64,000 nucleotides of DNA, from contig OX424564.1 of NCBI GenBank assembly GCA_949152475.1, positions 3,720,001-3,784,000 of the forward strand, in the 5' to 3' direction. The translations under genes and the position numbers were made by a program. Below, piece by piece: positions 1-14,203 of this stretch. The notes below the pieces were generated by a model. That model saw nothing but the letters and a program-made list of their open reading frames with translations, had not been told where the DNA came from and searched no databases. Each line of letters starts with the position of its first letter. The first letter of the stretch is position 1. This DNA is from Terebella lapidaria (taxonomy: Eukaryota > Annelida > Polychaeta > Terebellida > Terebellidae).

Positions 1-1418
1 TCTCATATGCTTTATAATGGAACACATATTCCCAAATATTGCACTTAATATTGAGATTATAGTCTAGGAATCAATTGTGCACATATAGGAAATGATATAT
101 GCTGAATAATTTCATGACATTGAATTTGACCTTTGTTTTCGTTTCAAGATCACAGGACCAAAGGCTAATATCTCGCTTATTACATGTATCGACTTTACAG
201 CTTAGGAATTACTTGTCAACATATGGGAAATGATAAATTCTGGATACTATTGTGACCTTGAATTTTTCGAGGTCACAGGACAAAATGACTAATATCTCAC
301 TTATTATTGACTTTAAAGCTTAGGAATCAAATTTGAACATATAGAAAATGATATATGCTGAATAATTCCATGACCTTGAATTTGACCTTTGATTTCGTTT
401 CAAGATCACAGGACCAAAGGCTAATATCTCGCTTATTACATGTATCGACTTAACAACTTAGGAATCAATTGTCAACATACAGGAAATGATAAATTCTGGA
501 TACTATTGTGACCTTGAATTTGACCTTTGACCTAATTTTCAAGGTCACAGGGCAAAATGGCTAATATCTCGCTTATTGTCGACTTTATAGCTTAGGAATC
601 AAGTTGAACATGAACATATGATGAACATATAGGAAATGATTTATACAGATAATTCTCGTGACCTTGAATTTGACCTAAATTTCAAGGTCACAGGACAAAA
701 TAACTAATATCTATCTTATTATTGACTTCACAGCTTAGGAATCGAATTTGAACATATAGAAAATGATATATGCTGAATATTGCCATGACCTTGAATTTGA
801 CTTTTGACCTCACTTTCAAGTTCAAAGGACAAAATGGCTAATATCTTGCTTCTCTATTGACTTTATAGCTTCGGTACCATTGTGGACATATGGAAAATGA
901 TACACACTTGATATTTCGATGACCTTGAATTTGACCTTGACCTTACTTTCAAGGTCAGATGACAAAATGACAGATATCTCACATATTATCAACTTTACCG
1001 CTTGGAACCCATGGTGAACATATAGGAAATATATGCTGAATATTTTGGTGACCTTGAGTTCGACCTTTGACCTCAATTTCAAGCTCAGAGAACAAAATGG
1101 CTAATGTCTTATCATCGACTTCACAGCTTAGGAATCAACTAAGAACATAGAGGACATGATATATGCTGAATATTCTCATGACCTTGAACTTGATTTTTGA
1201 CCTCATTTTCAAGGTCAGATCACAAATGGCTAATATCTCACTTATTATCAACTATACGGCTTAGGAATCAAATATGGTCAAACTCCAAATGGTACATGCA
1301 GAAAATCTCGTGACCTCGATTTGACCAATAACCTTATTTTCAAGGTCATGGGACAAGAGGCTAATATCTAAAATATAATTGTTCGGTAACCTTTCTTAGC
1401 CCTTGGGCTAATTTTTTT
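1..1418 (+). repeat. Family-1 element, 3' part (tandem ~134-bp monomers)
   Basis: About ten degenerate tandem monomers of roughly 134-137 bp. Each has the order TGACCTTGAA, TTTGACCT, TTCAAGGTCA, ACAGGACAAAATGGC, then a stretch ending in CATATAGGAAATGATA. TGACCTTGAA and TTCAAGGTCA form a 10-bp inverted repeat in most monomers. The block ends at 1385-1418 with GGTAACC, the small hairpin GCCCTTGGGC and a T-run, the same 3' end as the elements at 13641-15914 and 16569-18193. The 5' end lies outside the window. The architecture fits non-autonomous Helentron (HINE/pearl-like) elements; that family assignment is an inference from structure, not from a database match. Confidence 0.75.
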
Positions 1419-4400
1419 CTATGTTCCCCATTTCATTTATTTAATTTGCAGATTTACAGAAAGAAAATCACCAACGCAAGATATTCACTGCATCGCGGAG
1501 CTTGTGAAAATAAAAATAAATGTATTTCTACTTGGTGGGAAATCATTTTGCAAATTTTATCAACAACGCTGACATCACAAAGGTGTTGAAGTGCGATTAA
1601 TTTAAAACCTTTCTGTCAGTGTCTGTGTAAAATATTCATAATGCCTTCAGCAGCACCATGTCTACTCAGTCTTACATCATAATCCGTTACCGGGTGCTAC
1701 ACTGACAATGTTGGCAAGTCAGAATCAGTATCGTGGAAGATTTCCCTGCCTTGCAAATCTGACGAATGAGTTACACAGCGGCACAACACAACGTGACATG
1801 CCACACCTAGTCTGGACGTGTTGAGATGATCGATCAACAGGCGCGGGATAAGCAAAGGTGCTGAGGAGTCTAACTCCACCGAGTATCAGTCTTATCAAAT
1901 ACTCTAGTCTCATAGACTTCAGAAAGATATGGGCATGGCGAGACATTTTATCCTATGAAACACATTCGTTCCGTGGAGAATTAGCGGTCTTGCAGTTTGC
2001 GTGTGTGCCCGGCGGATGGATGGAGGCTGAATTGTATGTTTGTGAAAATAAGTGCATTAGAATCCACTAAAACCTCAATCACCGGACTTAATTTATAAGC
2101 AAGCTCTTATATCAACATTAGTACATTAGTTAGCATGTGATTGTCAGTAATCCTGTCTTGTCATTTGTGTTGTCGTTTCACGTGTGCATATCATAACGTC
2201 ACATGCAGTTTTGTGTGATGACACAATATATCCTATAGACGCTGCAACTCGATTTTTTAGGCAACTTAGAGGAATATTACTTATGAGGTTTAGTTTCATA
2301 GAACCCAATCCAAAAGTATCTACGGCAGTTGACAACATTATGAGAATCAAACACAACATTCGATATTTTCAGACTTTGTGCTTGTAATCTGCGGCGCTGT
2401 CTTCTAACTTAACGTATGCTCGATTCTTCTATGTCAAAATGTAAACGACTCCAAGACATCCAAGCGAATATGCCTTGAGATAAATTCAGTCTGGTACAAC
2501 TGGCGGATTTGAAGTTATATTGGCAGAAAAAAAACTATTTGTTCCAAATCATCTACAAATATGCCCGTGACTTCGGCAAAATCCGTTACATAACAAACTA
2601 TGGTTGTTAAAATGAATAAATAAAGCACGTGACAGCACTAGCAGCCGCTCTTGTCGTGGTTTGTGGGCCACTCAGAGTTGACTCTGACATGACCTTGTTC
2701 ACCAATATTTACGCTCGATCATATGCGAGTAAGCTGAAATCACATTGCATCAAGGGATACAAGGTACCGAGAATCGCGATAATGTCAACAAACTCAAACG
2801 ATCTCCATCAGAAATTCACAACGAAATCAACAAAAAAAGGGCGTCTGTTGAACAAATCAAGTTCATATCTATAACTAATATGTTTTCTTCGTTCGGTCAG
2901 AAATGTATGAATCAACCTATTACCGCTGATAACAAAATTAATGAATGCCAAAATCCATGACTTTCTTCCCACACTTCTAAGGATATACCTGAAAATGTCA
3001 TGAACATCTCGGATGTTCTATTCGCATAATATCCACAATTCTTTGAGGGATGAATCACCATATTATCACAACTACCATTTTTGAGTTTGATGATACTAAT
3101 ACAAAAACCAAAATTAAACCTACCTCATCAAATATGTTTCACGTAGAAACAAGGCGTAACAGGATCGTCAGTACATTTGCAGGGACAAGCATAAACATAT
3201 ATCAGTATTGTCAGGTTAAGACAATTTTACATCTATAGTCTGATTTCACTATTTACATACCATGTCTCAAATTTTCCGCTATGTAAAGCTCAGACGAGTC
3301 ATCTTGGTACTATTTCTTGATTGGTTTTTTTTGCGGATTTTCACAGGGGTAATCTAGGGGGTCGTAAATGGTCGGGGAGCTTCGTAAAAGTCGGCAAGGT
3401 GGCAGGTAAAAGTCGTGAAAATCATTTTCGAGTCGAAGCTTCATACATTAACGATAAAAACTAGCAGGTATGTACCATGTACATACTGAAAGGTTACCCG
3501 GTAAAGTGATATATAACGAAAAATTTGGTATACTGTCCAACACCACAACCCCAATAGTTTTCCTGACACAATTCACATGAGGTGCACACCCTCCATCCAG
3601 AAATGCATGAGGTCTGATTTTGACAATGAATATTTTGTGACATCCCGCTTAATCATGGGATAGAGACACCAAATATTTGATAAACTATACCCTGAAACAT
3701 CACCTTGAAATTAGAATACGATCTCCACCGCAGACGACTTTGATCTTCTGTATTCAGATTCGGAAGTTATTATTCAAAAGTTTCCGTTCCATAGAAATTC
3801 TTTCAATGGCATTATAAAGCAATAAAAATGATAGAGTAGACAAGCATTATAATAATAGGCAATTATTAGAAACCGAACATCACAAACTTCTCAGTGAAAT
3901 ATAATGTGCAATGTATAAATGCATTTTAGAGATGAATGAATACTAGTTCATCATTCTTTTATTTGATACATTATGGAAAAATGCATCTATACATTCAAAA
4001 ATTTGAAATCAGGAAGGCAATTCACGGCTGCCACAGCCCCCGAACGTATCTGCAAAGGGAACTGTCCTGGGAAATCATGGGTAAATTGAGCGAGGAAGGA
4101 TATGAAAGATTTCCGTGACGGCAGTGATGATGAAATACCACACAGCAGGACAGAGCGTGATTTCCTTCACTGGGCGAAGACGTGGTGACATGATGGATCA
4201 ACACTCTGGAGACAGTTTGGTGATGTAATTGAGCGGAAAATGTATTCGACACAAGGGTCTTTGCTGTAAAATCAAGGGGTGCAAGATAGGTACAAGATAA
4301 ACTCAAAACGATTTCAACGAGTCTCAATCAATTCCCAAAGCCAAAACAATAATCATGAAGAATACTTGTTTGGCTTCAGTCAAGCAACCTCGTTACGTTC

Positions 4401-7400
4401 CATCCGTCCATGTTACATTCAGAATGTTGCTTGTTCCCTTCGTTCACTCTTGTCCACATCCTAGCGTGAATTACAAGAACGTTTATCTTGAGAGTTCGAT
4501 ATTTAAAGGAGACCACCGACCACACCCTGGTACTTCGAAATCCAAAACCATTGCAGTTGGCAGACATCAATTTAGATTAAATGTACAATGCATGTGTAAT
4601 ATATCATAATCTCAACAAAGTGTCTTCAAACCTGAGGTCGGTTGTTGTCAAGCGCCAAATTAGCTTCATTGCAACATTTAACGCTTTTGTCAGAGAATAT
4701 GCGCTGAAAGCAAAACCTGATTGTGGTATTTTTTTCTGAAAGAATCACACATTCATATGTTCCGGAGTTTTTTTGCCATGAAAACCAGTCACAAAAGATC
4801 ATACTGGAGACTATGAAGAACTAATAAAATTAGTATGACAGCCACAAGACATACAAGAGAGTAATGTAGAAGGACCATAGAAAATCGTTCAGTGTCAGAG
4901 TTCAATGTCACTGCTAATCATGTTTGACAAACTTTGCTTTTGGGTCTATTCTATACCTTTTGTTGTTGAAAGGTTCCACAGCATAATATAATTTTACCTA
5001 GAAATGGAGAAAACTGCTAGACATTTTCATCCAGCACAGAGCAAACAGTTTCAGCGATCAATAGAAATAGAAAAAAAAAATCAATAGAAACACAAACATG
5101 TGGATAATTCTCACTTATATTCTTTCTATACTGCACGGATGAGTACCGTTGGCAGTTTCGACTAGTCTCACCTCGCGGAATATGAGCCTAAATAAACATA
5201 CGTTAAATGGTAAGATGGGTTCAGGACGAGTATCGTGCTAAGGCCTCTCGCCAGGCAGAAAGTTTATTGGTTCCTTAGGTAGAATTACCTAGGACATAAG
5301 GAGAGAAGTGAAAACGAGATGGGTTTATGTCAGCATGGGTCTCGAAATCTAGACTGAGCTTTCAGGCGAGACGCAGAAAATATTACAATCGCAGAAACAT
5401 TTCGCATCTTACTCATACTAGGAGACACATCGTAGAGTGCGAGGATACACATGTGTGGCTTATTTCGGGTGTGACCCTAGGCATATTAATTATTTGTAGC
5501 GTACATATTTAAGCATGTCAAATTGCGTTTCATTATTTTCTATAATTATACGATGTGATGGTCTTTTGACAAACAAAAACGGACACACGTTTCAATCGGA
5601 GTGAACTTACTCTCTTTTTAGCATTAATTCCTGCAATACATGTAAGTTGTCATTTTCACGCATTTGTGTGTCCCACGGTTTTTTCACATCCCTAATTGGT
5701 GAGACAAGCTTCACCCGCTACATTCAATTTCAGTTGGCAGGTACTCCTGAGAAATCGTTGTGTAATTTACAATTTAAATTAGGAAAACGTATCCTTTCTG
5801 TGAAGAATGTCATGAGGAGAGGGGTGATGAATGAATGACTAGTTGCCACAACAGAACGAGATTTGCTACACAAGAATAGGGCGACAAAAACAGATCTATC
5901 AACATTTAGAAAAACGTTGATTTCGTTTTAGTATCAATTTTGGCGTATTATCCAAAATATTCTACACATATCGTTAAACGTTCCAATGTATTTCTATTTT
6001 TCGAATATGAAATTCGGACTTGTTTGTGATAGCAAACTGTCAGAAGTTGGAGGAAAAGATGATGTGCTTTTGACAGCTAGCAAATGGTCGTGGAGCGTTA
6101 CAATTGAAATACGTTATATTCTACATTTTATACATAATTTTAAACATTATATAAATTGGTTATGATAATTCTTTCTATATTCGGTATGTTCTGTGTACAT
6201 ATTTAATGTTTGGAGAGAATAGTATATAGCCTGTATATAACCTGGGATTTGACTAATTTGATCAACATGTAATACTGAGCTTTTAAATGATAACGTGACA
6301 GGAATTGCCTTATTTCTGAATGTACAAAGAATTCCAGCCTCCAAAAGCATATATATTCCCTGGCTCTATTGTTTCACAATCATACCACGAGATTGGACGG
6401 ATGTATTAAATTGATGTTTATTTACCGCACAATGTGAATTGCGATTCGCCTTTGTTATATCCCACTCAGCCATTACTCTACACAGGTTGTATCAATCTAT
6501 AGTATCAATCTATTACCACCAATGCAACTAAATTTTGATGCTAATAGCGAACATAAAATACATGTTGCAATAGAAACTAATTAATTATAAAAGAACGTAT
6601 ATTATTGAAAAAAAAAATATCTATTAAAACATCTATTGTATTAAGTAGCAACATTGTACAATGAAAACGAAGTCCGTCCAAATAGCTCATCCAAAGACCC
6701 ATTATAATAATATGTTTATAATAATATATAATATGCCATGCCCAATATATTTGCCGTCCTTTTCCAGATCAACTCAGTATAGGTCAGTATACAATAAGTC
6801 AGTATATTCCCTGATTATTATATTCTGATGATTAGCATTGCCCTCTGTTCCTGGAATAATATATCTGACACGTTTGGTTAGTTTATGTTTCCAGATTACA
6901 ATAATAATAAACCGTAATTGTGCTTACGGTTTCTATTCTATTCTATTACGGTTTCTATTACGATTTCTATTCTATATTATGTATTTCAGTTATATATTCC
7001 TGTTTTGATATATCTTGTCATGCAATATGTTTCCACGCTGATATATTAATCACCCTGTATTTTTATTTTTTTCAGACTAATAGTAATAGAAATGTATGTA
7101 CACATTGTACGTAGTGTACAACAACATGTATAAACAACAACATTCATTGGATGACCAACTAAACACTACACGTAGGCCCCTATATATCATTATAATAAAA
7201 AAATATATATATCTGTGGTTTCGAAGTAATCATACTGTATGTTGGTTATAAAATGTTACCAAACTCAATATTACCTTGTTATCTGATACCATGTAGAACT
7301 CTACTTCTGAAATCAGGGTAACATTGATAACAGGAAAGCTGTTTCCATGACAAAGTGATGAATGTACGACACGTTGGCACGAAACAGGATGATTTACTAG

Positions 7401-7795
7401 ACATCTGATATGGCTACAAGATCGATCGAAATTGTCAAGGGCAGTGTACCACAAACCAACAGAAACATCATTCTGATCAGAAATCATGCAATTTATTTCA
7501 ATCGGTCCCCTTATTTTCCTTTGATAGAATCCCCAATGACATTCCGTTGATTGGCTCTGCTAGACTGATTCCAATGAATGCTTGTTTTATGACAAATTCC
7601 CCCTTGCTTTTCCGTTGATTAGCTTCTGCTGAATGATATTCTCACCCAAAAAAAAATAATAAAAACAACTGAAGGCAATCATTAATTGTGGATTATACAT
7701 ATTTGACAAGCAATCAGGCCATCCCTATATCGCACAGATAATGTGTGTAATCACGCAAGAATGGAACAGAGGTATAGCAAAAACTAGACTGGACT
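1419..7795. other. Unique-looking non-coding stretch
   Basis: About 6.4 kb with only short stop-bounded reading frames (under about 100 codons) that show no recognisable domain, signal peptide or conserved motif. I see no exon with convincing splice signals. Small recognisable items are a diverged repeat near 1770-1910, a dispersed module at 6501-6540 containing TATTACCACCAATG, a short palindrome near 5268-5292 (CCTTAGGTA then TACCTAGG) and simple TTCTATTCTATTACGG runs at 6927-6975. Introns of a gene outside the window cannot be excluded. Confidence 0.5.
1770..1910 (+). repeat. Diverged dispersed repeat, copy 1
   Basis: This block resembles 19762-19905 in the same orientation. Shared landmarks in order are ACAGCGGCACAACA, a GTGACATG-like word, GTCTG, GAGATGATCGATCA, GGGGATAA-like sequence and AGTATCAGTCTTATCAAAT. 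Identity looks like about 70% by eye, so it is an old repeat of unknown class. No ends or target-site duplications were found. Confidence 0.5.
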
Positions 7796-7797
7796 TA

Positions 7798-7845
7798 CCG
7801 TAAAAGCGTTCATTAGAGGCTCTGCGATCATTAGAAGTTTTACGG
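7798..7845. repeat. 48-bp TA-flanked inverted-repeat micro-element
   Basis: CCGTAAAA at the left and TTTTACGG at the right are perfect 8-bp inverted repeats, flanked on both sides by TA. Counting the TA the arms read TACCGTAAAA. This looks like the collapsed remnant of a Tc1/mariner-type MITE, a superfamily that duplicates TA on insertion. It is short, so chance cannot be fully excluded. Confidence 0.4.
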
Positions 7846-7908
7846 TAATCATGCAATAAGTAAGCGTGCTGAAGTGTTTAGAATGTATTTGCATTGGTCA
7901 GTCAATGG

Positions 7909-8121
7909 ATGATCTTTTCTCCACTTTTCTCCAATAAATGGAGTATAGTAACATTAATTCATACATTATTCAAGATTCAATATCGATTTATATATCTTCC
8001 ACGTGTATTTTATGTGAATGATCTTTTCTCCAGTTTTCTCCAATAAACGGAGTATAGTAACATTAATTCATACATTATTCAAGATTCAATATCGATTTAT
8101 ATATCTTCCACGTGTATTTTC
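7909..8121 (+). repeat. Two-copy 109-bp tandem duplication
   Basis: A 109-bp unit starting ATGATCTTTTCTCC occurs at 7909 and again at 8018. Both copies run through AACATTAATTCATACATT and CTTCCACGTGTATTTT with only a few mismatches, such as AATAAATGG against AATAAACGG. This is a recent local duplication in non-coding DNA. Confidence 0.9.
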
Positions 8122-9234
8122 TTTCAAATGCTCTAGGTTTTGACAACTTGGGAGATTAATGTTAGATTCATGTTTTCGGACGTGTACCAAACAGTGATTG
8201 TCCATTAGACCAGAAGCCATGAATACACATAAACTATGTGTCACACCCGATATCACAATTTACACTGGCAACTCTTTCAGTGGTTGACATGACACTTAAC
8301 TTGAATGTACCAAAGAAGATCCGACAAACTTCTCTCGCCGAGAACAATACGTACATGTAGATTCACCGACCACAATTGTATAGCAGGGTATCAAGCGTTT
8401 GTATGCAAGTTGATATGGCATTTAGAGTTGGTACGATGATGTGATGTTTGATGATAAAATGAATATTTCGTACACTCCAGAGCCCTCTGGTGATAGGTAT
8501 TGCCGTGACCTTTAAATCTGTCTGATCCTGTATTGACATGATTAAAAGCTTTATGATGTGTAACGTTACTGCTTCCAGTAAGTTTCATGCACTCAGTTTG
8601 ATACCTCGAATCATGAAATGGATATTGTACAAATTATTCAATAATGTCTCATGCCGTCTAATGTTTTTTTTTATTACTGTACGGGTATTTTACTAGTATT
8701 TGTAAATGTTAAGAACATTGAGTGAAATTGTTTCAGTACCATGCCGCTGATGGGGACTAATTTGATGGGTTTGTTATGAATTTGGATTTGTAGTAGTGTG
8801 CTTACAATTTATTCAAACTTCGTTTTTCAAATGAGCAGCATATTCGCTCAACACGTGGCAATATTGATGAAGTTAACCCCTTGGACCCCAAGAAGGACTC
8901 AAAATGAAGGCAATTTGTTCCGGTATGAAATATTTGTTACTCTGGAAATGTTGTATTTTAGATAAGCTATTGGCTTCATCAAAATCTGGTTCTATTGGTG
9001 GTACAGTTATAGATTCGTATATTGATACAGACAATGTATCATGTCCTAGTACCAATTTAATATGAGGTTTCTTTTAGAAATATCTAACACAACGAAGCAG
9101 CACCGTAAAGGAGTGAATCATTTCTCTCGAGTCCTCGTCTACTCTTAGCATCGAGTGGACAATGACACGGTGTTTCCTAAAGCTGGAAGACTGCTTTGGC
9201 ACAACAGTTTTCATATCGTCAAGTTCGAATTTAT

Positions 9235-10960
9235 TACCCTCGCCCCCGTAGGGGGGGGGGGGACGAGGGTATTGCATTTGGGTCTGTCTGTCTCCCTGTC
9301 TGTTTGTTTGTCTGTCTGTCCGCGCGCATAACTCAGAAACAGATGGTCCGATATATGTGAAATTTATAGAGATGGAGCGGTATGTCAGTGGCTCGGTCCT
9401 CCTGAAATTTGGTCGAAATCGGATAAAAATGGTTGCCATGGAAACGGAAATGTGAAAATCACATAATTGGCTCTATCTCCGGTTCTACTCGATATTATTT
9501 TTTTACCAACTATTTTTGTATTTTTCTGTATTAATTCCCGATCGTATGGTGTACGGCGTATGGTCGTACGAGGAAAACTCTCCATTATCGCCCGATGTCG
9601 AAAAAATTGGGGTCACAATCACGGTCATATTTTGTCAGCGACTTTTTTGTGCAAGTGTCTGCGCTTATAACTCTAAGACAAACGATCCGATCGATCTGAA
9701 ATTTACAGGACTGAAGCTCTATGTTAATAGCTAATTCAAGTTTGGTCAAAATCGAATGAAAACTGTTGTCATGGCAACGGAAAAAGTGGTCCCCCTCAGA
9801 TAAGACCCCCCTCAATAAAGACTCCCCCCCCCCCTGTAAAGACTTTTTCTTGTGGCTCTAGGATAATGTTAACATGTAAATGAACCCCTCTAATAAGACA
9901 TCCCCTTAGATAAGACCTCAATTTTGTGGCAGAAGGGTAAGTCTTATCTGAGGGGGACCACTGTAATCGGCTACAACTCCGGTTCTACTTGATATTATTT
10001 TTTCCAACTATTTTTGTATTTTTCTTTAGCCAATTTCCGATCGTATTGTGTACGGCTGATGGTCGTATGACGAAAACTCCATTCTCACTCGATGTCGGAA
10101 AATTGGGGGTTCACGATTTCGGTTATTTTTTTGTCAGCGACGTTTCTGTGTAAGTGTCTGCGCTTATAACTCAAAGACAAACGGTCCAATCAATCTGAAA
10201 TTTATTGAACTGAGGCGCTATGTTAGTGGCTCGGATTTTAAATTTTGTCAAAATCGAATGAAAACGGTTGCCATGGCAACGGGAAACGTGAAAATCACAT
10301 AATCGGGTATAACTCTGGTTCTACATGATATTAATTTTTCCAACTATTTCTTTATTTTTCTTTGGCCAATGGCCAATCGTATGGTGTACGGCCGATGGTC
10401 ATACGACGAAGATTCTCTATTTTCACCTGAAATTAGAAAAAATCACGATTTTAATTCTTTCGAGTGTTCTGAGATTCAAGGTTATATTGTGAAGCTAGTT
10501 TTCAGTCGTTTTAACCCATTTTCGTTCAGAATATGTGAAATTTCACAGCTGAATCGAAAATCGAAAATTTACAATAAATTTGCTTATATATTTTTATGGA
10601 CTCAATGCCCGTCATTTGCTGTATGACCGATGGTCCTGTGATCAAAATCCCCCATCATCGCCCAAGGTAGCAAGTGTATGGGTCATCAGCTGAAATCACT
10701 GATTCGTAGTATTTCAAGTATTGGTAATTCCCAAACCACTCATGATATTCAGTACAGTGTTGAATTTGTGAGAGCTAGCGAAGTTTGGGTTGCGCAGTGT
10801 CAAGAATTCAGGTCGTGATCGACAGATCGAGAATATGTTCAAGATAGAAAAAACTCTATTTTCATTAACGAATATTTATCCCATGATTTTTTTTATGACC
10901 AATTCCCGATGATTTGATATGACCAATGATAGTACGACCAAAATCCCCGATTATCGCCCA
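9235..10960 (+). mobile_element. Family-3 Helentron-like element
   Basis: The 5' end is a hairpin, TACCCTCG with a C/G-run loop then CGAGGGTA, followed by TTGCATTTGG and a TCTG/TTTG run (9283-9320). The core has about five degenerate monomers. They share the sequence around a GGTCGTACGACC-like palindrome (9562, 10061, 10398, 10634, 10928) with the family-2 monomers of 23-30 kb, so families 2 and 3 have related cores but different ends. No convincing 3' end was found; a GGGCGAGGGT near 11012 could be the inverted end word. A 178-bp MITE lies inside. Confidence 0.6.
9785..9962. mobile_element. 178-bp MITE with perfect 22-bp TIRs
   Basis: The left arm 9785-9806 (AGTGGTCCCCCTC then AGATAAGAC) is the exact reverse complement of 9941-9962. 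The interior repeats AGATAAGACC, AATAAGACATCC and AAAGACTCCC variants. It interrupts a family-3 monomer: uninterrupted relatives read through from GGCAACGG to AATCGG at this place. No clean target-site duplication is visible because some host bases appear to be missing, so the superfamily is open. Confidence 0.85.
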
Positions 10961-11099
10961 GGCCCAAAATGTTAGGGTATTGAACTCTAACTTTAGTAAC
11001 TAAATCTGGAAGGGCGAGGGTCTGCAATCTCTGATTGTCTCGTTTTAGCACGTACATATATATATACATGATGTAAAAGTTCTTCCTTGGAGCAAACAA

Positions 11100-11190
11100 A
11101 TATATTTTGCATTCCGTGGATCAGACAGGCATATTTTGCATTCCCTAGAGCAGACATGCATGGTTTGCATTCCTCAGAGCAGAATATTTC
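11100..11190 (+). repeat. Three-unit ~31-bp minisatellite
   Basis: Three successive units contain TATTTTGCATTCC or GGTTTGCATTCC followed by a GAGCAGACA or GATCAGACA word. The three units differ at several positions, so it is not a fresh expansion. Confidence 0.6.
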
Positions 11191-12944
11191 GAAATTAAAT
11201 ATAACCTGGACCAATAAATACCGGAAAAATCACTTTCCATTAGCAGTACTGGTTTCACCATTCGTATTGTTTTGCTCGGGGGCCATTAGGCCGCCGAGCA
11301 TATTATGTGGCGAGAAAATTGCCGGATGCGATGCATGTTTTATAGCTGCTTTATATAGTTAGTGTGCTTGCTTCTGCGCATAGATGATCCAAGCCATGTG
11401 CTTATGTTTACCACAGAGAGAGAGAGAGAGAGATTTTGTTTCATGCTTATCATTCTGACCCCAATTCTGGTTCTTGCAATATCTTGTATATTGTGTATAT
11501 AGTAGGCTACACACAGTCCAATGTTGTGCCATGGTATTCTAGCGTGTAGCGGTGTATTAAATAAAGTTATGTGAGGGTGGTTGGATGTAGATGTTAATTA
11601 CTTCGTTAATGAAGGTGTTATGATGATTTAGATTGAATGATGTGATAGATGAGATATTTGTTCAAAATTGGTCTGCTGTCATAGAGGGTGTAAAAACAAC
11701 ACATAAGAAAGCAGCAGGATGGTGAAATATGATATCATGTGTATGATGGTTGTGCTACAGCTAAATCAAAATGTTTTATCCCGAACTTGTATTTGTATTG
11801 TACAATACTGCAATGAATGTACATTGTGATTGCTCATCTAAAGATATGTAAATGGACACATTTCAGAAACATTCAAAATAAAACTTTTGTGGGAAAAAAA
11901 AACTTCGTCAATTCATGAATTACACATGCTACCAATACCATCCATTCAACAAATACTTCCCCCGAGTTTTGACTGTTTTTTAAAAACAGCCAACTTGTTT
12001 TATATAAATGCATCATACGTTTCTTTCTAAATGTACCTATTGCATCGAGTGTGACAGATTGGTGGTGTGAATGACTCAATCCCATCTAATACATTCTGAG
12101 ATAATCAAATTTCCGCATCCATTCACATGGGGATATTTGAAGCATTGGACCTACGATATTATTGTGAAAATAATTGGGCCAGAACTTGTTCCCTTAAGTG
12201 TATTAATCTTCTATTATTAGGTCGCGGCGCTACCGCAGACTAAAGTACGTACTTGATTCCAGATGCGTACTTTATTATAATTAGGGTGTACTTGGTTCAA
12301 CAGTCAGTCGATTCAGTGTGTGTCTCTGATACCTTCTTACCAGTTTGAGATTTGAAAACGAGGGGGTGGAAAGCTTGGACAATTCCATAAATAGACAATG
12401 ATACCATAGCTTCAATTTGGGAATGAACGTTGTTGTGGTAAGCGGTATACTCATAAAAAAAGATTGGAGTTGGCGCACGTTGAAGGTTTCAGTTATAATA
12501 AGGGCTGGGCAGTGCCAAAAACTTTGGGTGACGTAATGTTTTTTGCCAACATAAAAAACAAATGCGCAATTTTTCTATGACCCAAATTAAAGTTACGTGC
12601 AATTTCTGTTATAGCTTCACTTTTGAAGTATGTCCTTCAATTGTAGTACGAACCTCCATTGAAGTACTGTGTACATGGATCAAGGTACAATAATAATCGT
12701 CCAGATTGGGAGACAAGTTCTGAGATTAAGTTATCTAGCACGAGGATTGGTGTCATATGCATTTTCTCGCACGATTTGAGTTCTTGTTTGTGTATAAATG
12801 GACTAAAACAAGGAAATATTGACAAAGTCAACAGATTTGGTGGACGTCAAATCTGTCCCCGAGGATACCATCAACTCAGTAGCCTTTTGATTTGTGATTA
12901 GGTACTTATGTACTTGTTTCGTATTTCTGAATTATTTTCATAGG

Positions 12945-13151
12945 TTGTTGGGCAGTTGTACACTAGTTCCTTCAGGAGTACAGTAGAAACAACTACATTA
13001 ACCACACTGTCTGCCCCTGATGACGCCAGTGTGTCTTCTGATAAAGTATTTGGTTAGGTTCTGTTTCTAATGCAAAATGTTGTATTTTACGTTTGCTATT
13101 GGAATAATCAAAATTTGGCTGTATTGGTGGTAGTAGATTGATACTTACATT
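12945..13151 (-). repeat. Dispersed repeat 'GTAAGTATC' module, diverged copy
   Basis: Read on the minus strand it begins TGTAAGTATC, continues through a diverged form of ATTACCACCAATACAGCC and ATTTTGAT, and ends past ACACTGGCGTCATC and CAACTGCCCAAC. The same sequence of landmarks occurs at 54031-54079 and 54942-54989 (-), and in part at 20001-20046, 60551-60600 and 62128-62166 (+). The GTTGTTGGGCAGTTGT end is shared with 59806 and 61549. Class unknown. Confidence 0.6.
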
Positions 13152-14203
13152 TCAACATGGGGGAACAAAATGAGTAGACATTACAAATGACGAAATATGC
13201 GTAAAACATATTAAATATGCCTTAAAAATGTGTATGTGCGTAATCAATATTAACTATACATATGAGATATTGAATACGCCTAAAGAATTATTCGGTATCC
13301 GCTACAATTTTTTTCAAAATAAAAAGCAATGTCCTATACGAGCCACCCTTTTAATCACGCGTCAGTTTCTGAGAGCCGATTTCTACTTTAGGATTAAAAA
13401 TTGCCATCTGACACTGATTTTGGTTAGAAAACGATCAAATGAAATAGTCCCAAGTATCTTTGACAATGCAAAATTTGAAATATTGTTGGCCGAAATATTG
13501 GACCGTGTTATTCGTCACAATTCTTTTTAAGGAAAGCAATAAATCACAAGAATATTGCACCATCGCATCACTTTTTTGAGGACCATAATTAACAGTACCA
13601 TAATAGTTTTTAGGGATCTTGCTATACAGCTTCGTAGGAGGGACCTATGGTCCGATAACCTATTGGCATGGCGTTGCATCCGTGGTCCGTCGCCGTCGTC
13701 GTCGTCGTCCACATTTTATCTTTTTTGTTTACGAGCGAATTTTCCTGAAATTTTGCACAAAAATACTTAAAAATAATTCAAGAAGGAGGTATTTTTAGTT
13801 TTTTGATTTTCGCAGTTTTTTCAAAATGGCGGCCGTTTTCGACGAAAAATGCCTGATTTTGGACTTTGGCGGCCATTTTCTCTTTTTCTCTTTTTGTACA
13901 TAACACACCTCATATGTACTTCTATGATGTCTATAAATTTCGTTGAGCTTGAATCTCTCGTAGTGGGCCATTTTGGTCCAAACTTGGCCCGAATGGGACT
14001 TTCCCATATTAAATTCTCCTATGCTTTATAATGGGACACATTATGCCTAATATTTCACTTAATATTGAGATTAGAGACTGGGAATCAATTGTGGACATAT
14101 AGGAAATGATATATGCTGAATATTCTCGTGACCTTGAATTTGACCTTCGACCTCATTTTCAAGGTCACAGGACAAAATGGCTAATATCTCGCTTAATATC
14201 GAC

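Larger units (their letters stand above)
10961..13640. other. Non-coding stretch with minor repeats
   Basis: No gene is recognisable. It holds three units of about 31 bp containing TTTGCATTCC (11100-11190), an AG dinucleotide run (11415-11432), and a dispersed module on the minus strand at 12945-13151 listed separately. The remaining open frames are short and featureless. Confidence 0.5.

Noticed and set aside
9074-9439. 121-codon frame on the minus strand
   Set aside because: Its DRQTNRQGDRQTQ stretch is the translation of the TCTG run of the family-3 element; it is a repeat shadow.
12960-13060. Hammerhead-type ribozyme around CTGATGA at about 13016
   Set aside because: CTGATGA is present, but I could not find the required GAAA and the three pairing stems in order.
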